Origin: JAEUNJ01 sp052035955
Lineage (GTDB): Bacteria; Pseudomonadota; Gammaproteobacteria; Burkholderiales; Rhodocyclaceae
Assembly (NCBI GenBank): GCA_052035955.1
Contig: JBPOHD010000152.1
Location: 1 to 17,007 of the forward strand
DNA: 17,007 bases
Direction: 5' to 3'
Made by a program: the position numbers and the translations under genes. The number at the start of each line of letters is the position of its first letter. Positions within the stretch are counted from its first letter, which is position 1. Below are positions 12,935 to 17,007 of the stretch, in pieces. The notes below the pieces were generated by a model, which was not told the origin of the DNA, made no database searches, and worked only from the letters and a program-made list of their open reading frames with translations.

Positions 12935-14377
12935 ATGTCCGAAAACCTACGCCTCACCCTGCACAGCCAGCTCGCCGCCTTCGTCCGCCGCAAGCCCATC
13001 ACCGCCACTCCCGAGACGCCCCTGCGCGAGGCCGTCGAGCTGATGTCCGAGCACCGGGTCGGCTCCATCGTCGTCGTCGAGCCCGAGAGCGGAAAGCCCC
13101 TCGGCATCTTCACCCTGCGCGACCTGCTGCACAAGGTCGCCGCCCGCGACTGCGACATGGACCGCCTCATCGTCTCCGTCATGAACGACGGCGGCCTGCT
13201 GATGCTCAACTGGCGCGGCACCGCCTACCAGGCCGCCATCCTCATGGCCCGCCACGGCGTGCACCATGTCATCGTCGTCGATTCGGCCGGCCGCCTGGCC
13301 GGCGTTGTCTCCCAGTCCGACATCCTCGACGTGGAGCGGGGCGGCGCCAAGGCCATCAGCGGCGCCATCCGCAGCGCCCGCGATACCGAGACCCTGGTCG
13401 CCGTCGCCGGCGAGATCCGCCGCATGGGCGAGCAGATGCTGGCCGAGGGCGCCGCCGCCGAGCCCCTGACCCAGCTCATCTCCACCCTCAACGACCACCT
13501 GACCCTGCGCCTGATCGAGCTGACCATGCAGGACTTCCGGCTGCCCAAGGTCGAATGGTGCTGGCTGGCCTTCGGCTCCGAGGGCCGCTTCGAGCAGACC
13601 TTCAGCACCGACCAGGACAACGGGATCATCTTCCGCGCGCCGGCCGAGGAGGCCGCCGCCGTCCGGGAGGCCTTCCTGCCCTTCGCCCGGGCCGTGAACG
13701 AGAAGCTGGACGCCTGCGGCTTCACGCTCTGCAAGGGCAACATCATGGCCAGCAACCCGGAACTCTGCCTGTCCATCGACGAATGGCGCGGCCGCTTCGG
13801 CGGCTGGCTCCAGGCCGCCAGCCCCGAGGCCCTGCTCAATGCCACCATCTTCTTCGACTTCCGGCCCCTGTACGGTGCCGAGGACCTGGCCGACGAGCTC
13901 CGTTCCTGGCTGCTCGCGCGCACGGCGGGCGGCAATTCCAGCCTCTTCCTGCGCTTCATGGCCGAGAACGCCGTCAAGGCGGCGCCGCCCCTCGGCGTGA
14001 TCCGCGACTTCGTCTTCGACAAGAACGAGGAATTCCCCCACACCATCGACCTCAAGGCCTTCGGCAGCCGGCCCTTCGTCGATGCCGCCCGCATCCTGGC
14101 CCTGGCCCACGGGGTGGGCGAGACAGGCACCACCCAGCGCCTGCGGGCCGTCGCCGAGACGGCCAAGCTGGGCCGCGAGGACATCCACGCCATCATCGAC
14201 GGATTCTTCTTCATCCAGCAGCTGCGCCTGCGGGTGCAGCGGGCCGGCGACGCCGCCGGCTCGGCCAACCGGGTCGACCCGGACAAGCTGAACGAGCTGG
14301 ACCGGCACGTGCTGAAGGAGGCCTTCAAGCAGGCGCGCAAGATCCAGGGCCGCCTGCAGCTCGACTACCGTCTCTGA
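12935..14377 (+). CDS. CBS-domain nucleotidyltransferase (DUF294 type), copy 2
   Basis: 480 residues with the same layout as the preceding gene: CBS pair (about 15-70 and 80-133), nucleotidyltransferase domain with WCWLAFGSEGRFEQTF and TDQDNGII (Gly214-Ser215, Asp226, Asp228), FFDFRP (Asp309) and the C-terminal helical domain ending with VDPDKLNELDRHVL. The two proteins align nearly end to end and clearly arose by duplication. The active-site block is almost identical, while the second CBS domain differs most (MNDGGLLMLNWRGTAYQAA against MSRDIRCLPGEASAYDAA), so ligand sensing may have diverged. The gap to copy 1 is only 26 bases, with no clear Shine-Dalgarno, suggesting translational coupling. 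Both active sites look intact, so neither is an obvious dead copy. Confidence 0.92.
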   Translation: MSENLRLTLHSQLAAFVRRKPITATPETPLREAVELMSEHRVGSIVVVEPESGKPLGIFTLRDLLHKVAARDCDMDRLIVSVMNDGGLLMLNWRGTAYQAAILMARHGVHHVIVVDSAGRLAGVVSQSDILDVERGGAKAISGAIRSARDTETLVAVAGEIRRMGEQMLAEGAAAEPLTQLISTLNDHLTLRLIELTMQDFRLPKVEWCWLAFGSEGRFEQTFSTDQDNGIIFRAPAEEAAAVREAFLPFARAVNEKLDACGFTLCKGNIMASNPELCLSIDEWRGRFGGWLQAASPEALLNATIFFDFRPLYGAEDLADELRSWLLARTAGGNSSLFLRFMAENAVKAAPPLGVIRDFVFDKNEEFPHTIDLKAFGSRPFVDAARILALAHGVGETGTTQRLRAVAETAKLGREDIHAIIDGFFFIQQLRLRVQRAGDAAGSANRVDPDKLNELDRHVLKEAFKQARKIQGRLQLDYRL

Positions 14378-14399
14378 TCGGCGGCCGGCACTCTCCCCG

Positions 14400-16457
14400 A
14401 TGGCCGAGTCCCGCAGGCTGACCCAGGGCGCCTTCAACCGGCGCCTGCGACGCCTCTACGCCTGGTACACCCTCGGCTTCGTCGCCTTCATCGTCCTGCT
14501 GGCGGGGGCCGAGTGGCTGGGGCTCGGCCCGCGCGCCATCGGCTATACCTTCCTCTTCGCCACCCTGGTGCTCTATGCCGGCATCGGCATGCTGAGCCGC
14601 ACGGCCGATGTCTCGGAGTACTACGTGGCGGGGCGGCGCGTTCCGGCCCTCTTCAACGGCATGGCCACCGGCGCCGACTGGATGAGCGCCGCCTCCTTCA
14701 TCGGCCTGGCCGGCACCCTCTACTTCGGCGGCTACCAGGGCCTTGCCTTCGTCATGGGCTGGACCGGCGGCTACGTGCTGGTGGCCCTGCTGCTGGCCCC
14801 CTTCCTGCGCAAGTTCGGCCAGTTCACCATCCCCGACTTCCTGGGCGCCCGCTACGGCAACGGCGCCCGCCTGGTCGCCATCGTCGCCGCCATCATCGCC
14901 TCCTTCACCTACGTCGTCGCCCAGATCTACGGCGTCGGGCTGATCACCAGCCGCTTCATCGGCATCGAGTTCGAGATCGGCGTCTTCGTGGGCCTGGCCG
15001 GCATCCTGGTCTGTTCCTTCCTCGGCGGCATGCGCGCCGTCACCTGGACCCAGGTCGCCCAGTACGTCATCCTCATCATTGCCTACATGCTGCCGGTCTT
15101 CATCCTCTCCCAGCAGGTCACCGGCGTGCCGGCGCCGCAGATCATGTACGGCAGCGTGCTGGAACGCCTCGGCTCCGTCGAGAAGGCCCTCTTCGACGCC
15201 CCGAGGGAAGTGGAGGCGCGGGCCAACTTCCGCGCCAAGGTCGAGGAGATGGACGCCAAGCTCGCCGGCCTGCCCGGCTCCCTGGAAGACGAAAGGCGGA
15301 TCCTCGCCCAGCGGGCGGAGCGCCTCAAGCTGGCCAACGCGCCGATCCGCGAGATCCATGCCACCGAGCGGGCCCTGCGCAGCCTGCCGAAGACGGTCCA
15401 GGAGGCGAAGGCCAAGTGGCAGGCCGAGCGCCGCGTCCATGCCGAACGCTCGGAGCGCCCCCAATCCCACGCCCAGGCCTTCCCCACCGACGAGGAAGGC
15501 ATCACCAGCGTCGCCCGCCGCAACTTCCTCGCCCTGATGGTCTGCCTCATGTTCGGCACCGCGGCGCTGCCCCACGTGCTGATCCGCTACTACACCACCC
15601 CCTCCGTGCGCGAGGCCCGCGAATCCGTCTTCTGGTCCCTGTTCTTCATCTTCCTGCTCTACGTGACCGCCCCGGCCTACGCCGTATTCGCCAAGTGGAT
15701 CATCTACAACGACCTGGTGGGCGCCAACCTCAACCACCTGCCGAGCTGGGTGGGTTCCTGGGGACGCCTGGGACTGGTCCGCATCGAGGACGTGAACGCC
15801 GACGGCGTCCTCCAGCTGGCCGAGCTGACGCTCAATACCGACGTCATCGTCCTGGCCACCCCCGAGATCGCCGGCCTGCCCTACGTCATCTCCGGCCTGG
15901 TCGCCGCCGGCGCCCTGGCCGCCGCCCTGTCAACCGCCGACGGCCTGCTGCTCACCATTTCCAATGCCCTGGCCCACGACCTCTACTACAAGATGATCGA
16001 CCCCGGCGCCTCCACCCAGCGCCGCCTGGTCCTTTCCAAGGCCCTCGTCCTCATCGTCGCCCTGGTGGCCGCCTGGGTCGCCTCCCTCAAGCCCGACAGC
16101 ATCCTGTTCATGGTCGGCCTCGCCTTCTCGGTGGCCGCCGCCGCCTTCTTCCCGGCCCTGGTCTGCGGCGTCTTCTGGAAGCGGGCCAACGGCTGGGGCG
16201 CCCTGGCCGGCATGGCGGCCGGCCTCGCCGTCACCCTCTACTACGCCGCCATCACCCATCCCTTCTTCGGCGGCTCCATGGCCCGCGCCTGGTTCGACAT
16301 CCAGCCCATCTCCGCCGGCATCTTCGGGCTCTCCCTCGGCTTCCTGCTGACCATCGTCGTCAGCCTGCTGACGCCGCCGCCGCGGCAGGCCGTCCAGGAC
16401 CTCGTGCAGCACGTGCGTTACCCCTACCTGGGCGAGGATTTCAATGCCCCGTCGTGA
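14400..16457 (+). CDS. Sodium:solute symporter, VC_2705-like large subunit
   Basis: This 685-residue inner-membrane transporter of the SSF family resembles the VC_2705 subfamily (TIGR03648) that sits near acs or acetate genes and is often annotated as ActP-like. It has around 13 helices. Family signatures are EYYVAGRRVP, GMATGADWMSAASFIG, and ALAAALSTADGLLLTISNALAHDLY near the sodium site. Two unusual segments stand out. A charged, helix-prone insert of about 120 residues (250-370) splits the membrane part, and an EF-hand-like loop DVNADGVLQLAE is at 464-475. Subfamily members usually travel with a small DUF4212 subunit; none is beside it here. The start at 14400 follows copy 2 of the nucleotidyltransferase by 22 bases, without a clear Shine-Dalgarno. 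Acetate or another short monocarboxylate is the likely substrate, by context. Confidence 0.9.
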   Translation: MAESRRLTQGAFNRRLRRLYAWYTLGFVAFIVLLAGAEWLGLGPRAIGYTFLFATLVLYAGIGMLSRTADVSEYYVAGRRVPALFNGMATGADWMSAASFIGLAGTLYFGGYQGLAFVMGWTGGYVLVALLLAPFLRKFGQFTIPDFLGARYGNGARLVAIVAAIIASFTYVVAQIYGVGLITSRFIGIEFEIGVFVGLAGILVCSFLGGMRAVTWTQVAQYVILIIAYMLPVFILSQQVTGVPAPQIMYGSVLERLGSVEKALFDAPREVEARANFRAKVEEMDAKLAGLPGSLEDERRILAQRAERLKLANAPIREIHATERALRSLPKTVQEAKAKWQAERRVHAERSERPQSHAQAFPTDEEGITSVARRNFLALMVCLMFGTAALPHVLIRYYTTPSVREARESVFWSLFFIFLLYVTAPAYAVFAKWIIYNDLVGANLNHLPSWVGSWGRLGLVRIEDVNADGVLQLAELTLNTDVIVLATPEIAGLPYVISGLVAAGALAAALSTADGLLLTISNALAHDLYYKMIDPGASTQRRLVLSKALVLIVALVAAWVASLKPDSILFMVGLAFSVAAAAFFPALVCGVFWKRANGWGALAGMAAGLAVTLYYAAITHPFFGGSMARAWFDIQPISAGIFGLSLGFLLTIVVSLLTPPPRQAVQDLVQHVRYPYLGEDFNAPS

Positions 16458-16857
16458 TCCCGCGGCCGGGGAGGGCGGTCCGCCGGGCCAGCGCCTCGAC
16501 AAATGGCTCTGGGCCGCCCGCTTCTTCAAGACGCGCAGCCTCGCCGCCGCCGCCGTGGATGGCGGCAAGGTCAGGTGGAACGGCCATCCGGCCAAGCCCG
16601 CCCGGGAGGTCAGCGCCGGCGACCTGCTGGAGATCGGCGCCCCGGACGGCCTGCGCGTCGTCCGTGTCCTAGGCCTGAACGAGCAGCGGCGCCCCGCCCC
16701 CGAGGCCCGCGCCCTCTACGCGGAAACGCCGGAGAGCATCGCCCGCCGGGAACGGGAGCGGGAGATGCGCGTCCTTGCCCCGGCCCCCGGCGCCGACCTC
16801 CGGGGCCGTCCCACAAAGCGCGCCGGCCGCCGGATCCGCGGCTTCCGCGAGGGCTGA
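16444..16857 (+). CDS. hslR: Heat shock protein Hsp15, S4-domain RNA-binding protein
   Basis: This 137-residue cytoplasmic protein has an S4 RNA-binding domain at about 17-65 (QRLDKWLWAARFFKTRSLA ... VDGGKVRWNG) and a basic tail ending KRAGRRIRGF. In E. coli, Hsp15 binds stalled 50S subunits that carry tRNA and helps recycle them; the length matches (about 133 there). The start overlaps the symporter gene by 14 bases and has GAGG (16434-16437) six bases upstream. The overlap suggests cotranscription, although the function is unrelated to acetate. It is the last gene of the run. Confidence 0.93.
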   Translation: MPRRDPAAGEGGPPGQRLDKWLWAARFFKTRSLAAAAVDGGKVRWNGHPAKPAREVSAGDLLEIGAPDGLRVVRVLGLNEQRRPAPEARALYAETPESIARREREREMRVLAPAPGADLRGRPTKRAGRRIRGFREG

Positions 16858-16869
16858 GGGCCGGTCGGG

Positions 16870-16886
16870 GGCTCATTTGGCGAGCC
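16870..16886 (+). terminator. Weak hairpin after hslR
   Basis: GGCTC, a seven-base loop and GAGCC form a 5-bp stem 12 bases after the hslR stop. No T run follows directly (the next run of Ts is at 16906-16912), so termination here is doubtful. Confidence 0.25.
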
Positions 16887-16903
16887 TTGGGGATGGGTAG
16901 AAT
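16877..16903 (+). promoter_or_regulatory. Possible promoter toward the right edge
   Basis: TTGGCG (16877-16882) and TAGAAT (16898-16903) resemble -35 and -10 boxes, but the spacing is only 15 bp and no gene is visible before the window ends. Confidence 0.2.
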
Positions 16904-16905
16904 CG

Positions 16906-16945
16906 TTTTTTTCACCACGGAGGACGCAGAGGACACGGAGGAAGG
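16906..16945. repeat. Dispersed ACCACGGAGGAC-type repeat
   Basis: A run of Ts is followed by CACCACGGAGGACGCAGAGG and a second, imperfect ACACGGAGGA unit. Intergenic sequences of this wording occur in many copies in proteobacterial genomes, and the spurious reading FLRVLCVLRGE on the minus strand is a familiar artefact of it. I recognise it from memory; copy number in this genome cannot be seen here. Confidence 0.55.
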
Positions 16946-17007
16946 GCATCGAGGACAGGCGAGCAGACATCCCCGGTTGCGTCCCGCGGAGAAGGAACCC
17001 ACCCCGT

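Noticed and set aside
16716..16970. 84-residue minus-strand frame at the right edge containing FLRVLCVLRGE
   Set aside because: It is a known kind of artefact from the dispersed ACCACGGAGGAC repeat plus the antisense of hslR.

Overview
The window is GC-rich (about two thirds G+C), and its gene content looks like a betaproteobacterium. Rhodocyclales is my best guess, from general resemblance only. There is a CRISPR array at the left edge. A long, tightly packed region for acetate activation and acetate-linked signalling fills most of the rest. Gene ends meet within tens of bases, and nothing in base or codon use suggests foreign DNA outside the array.

Region by region. Positions 1-747 hold the leader-distal part of a CRISPR array: ten full-length 37-bp repeats, one partial repeat at the edge, and ten spacers of 34-36 bp. 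No cas gene is in view, and the leader must lie to the left. At 874-943, on the minus strand, is a tRNA-like sequence with perfect acceptor and T arms but a damaged anticodon arm. A minus-strand pair follows: a YqhA-type membrane protein (2627-3175) and a class I iron-sulfur fumarase (1074-2600). A 317-bp divergent spacer separates this pair from acs, acetyl-CoA synthetase (3493-5475), which ends in a strong intrinsic terminator.

From 5608 to 16857 eight genes run in one direction. They are a 70-residue membrane protein; a sensor kinase whose N-terminal half is a sodium:solute symporter (CrbS/CbrA architecture); a single-domain CheY-like receiver; a membrane protein combining a degenerate histidine kinase with a DnaQ-type DEDDh exonuclease; two tandem CBS-domain nucleotidyltransferases (DUF294 type); a large VC_2705-subfamily sodium:solute symporter; and Hsp15 (hslR). 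The only sizeable gap in this run, 8959-9142, is filled with GC-rich hairpin repeats.

How they may work together. CrbS-type symporter kinases control acs in other proteobacteria (the acetate switch), so sensing, activation and uptake of acetate are plausibly brought together here. Fumarase adds a TCA-cycle step. The least explained part is the core of pseudokinase-exonuclease plus two nucleotidyltransferases between the two symporter-type proteins. It looks like a writer/eraser pair for a nucleotide modification, placed under a carbon-source sensor. That last statement is inference from domains and gene order.
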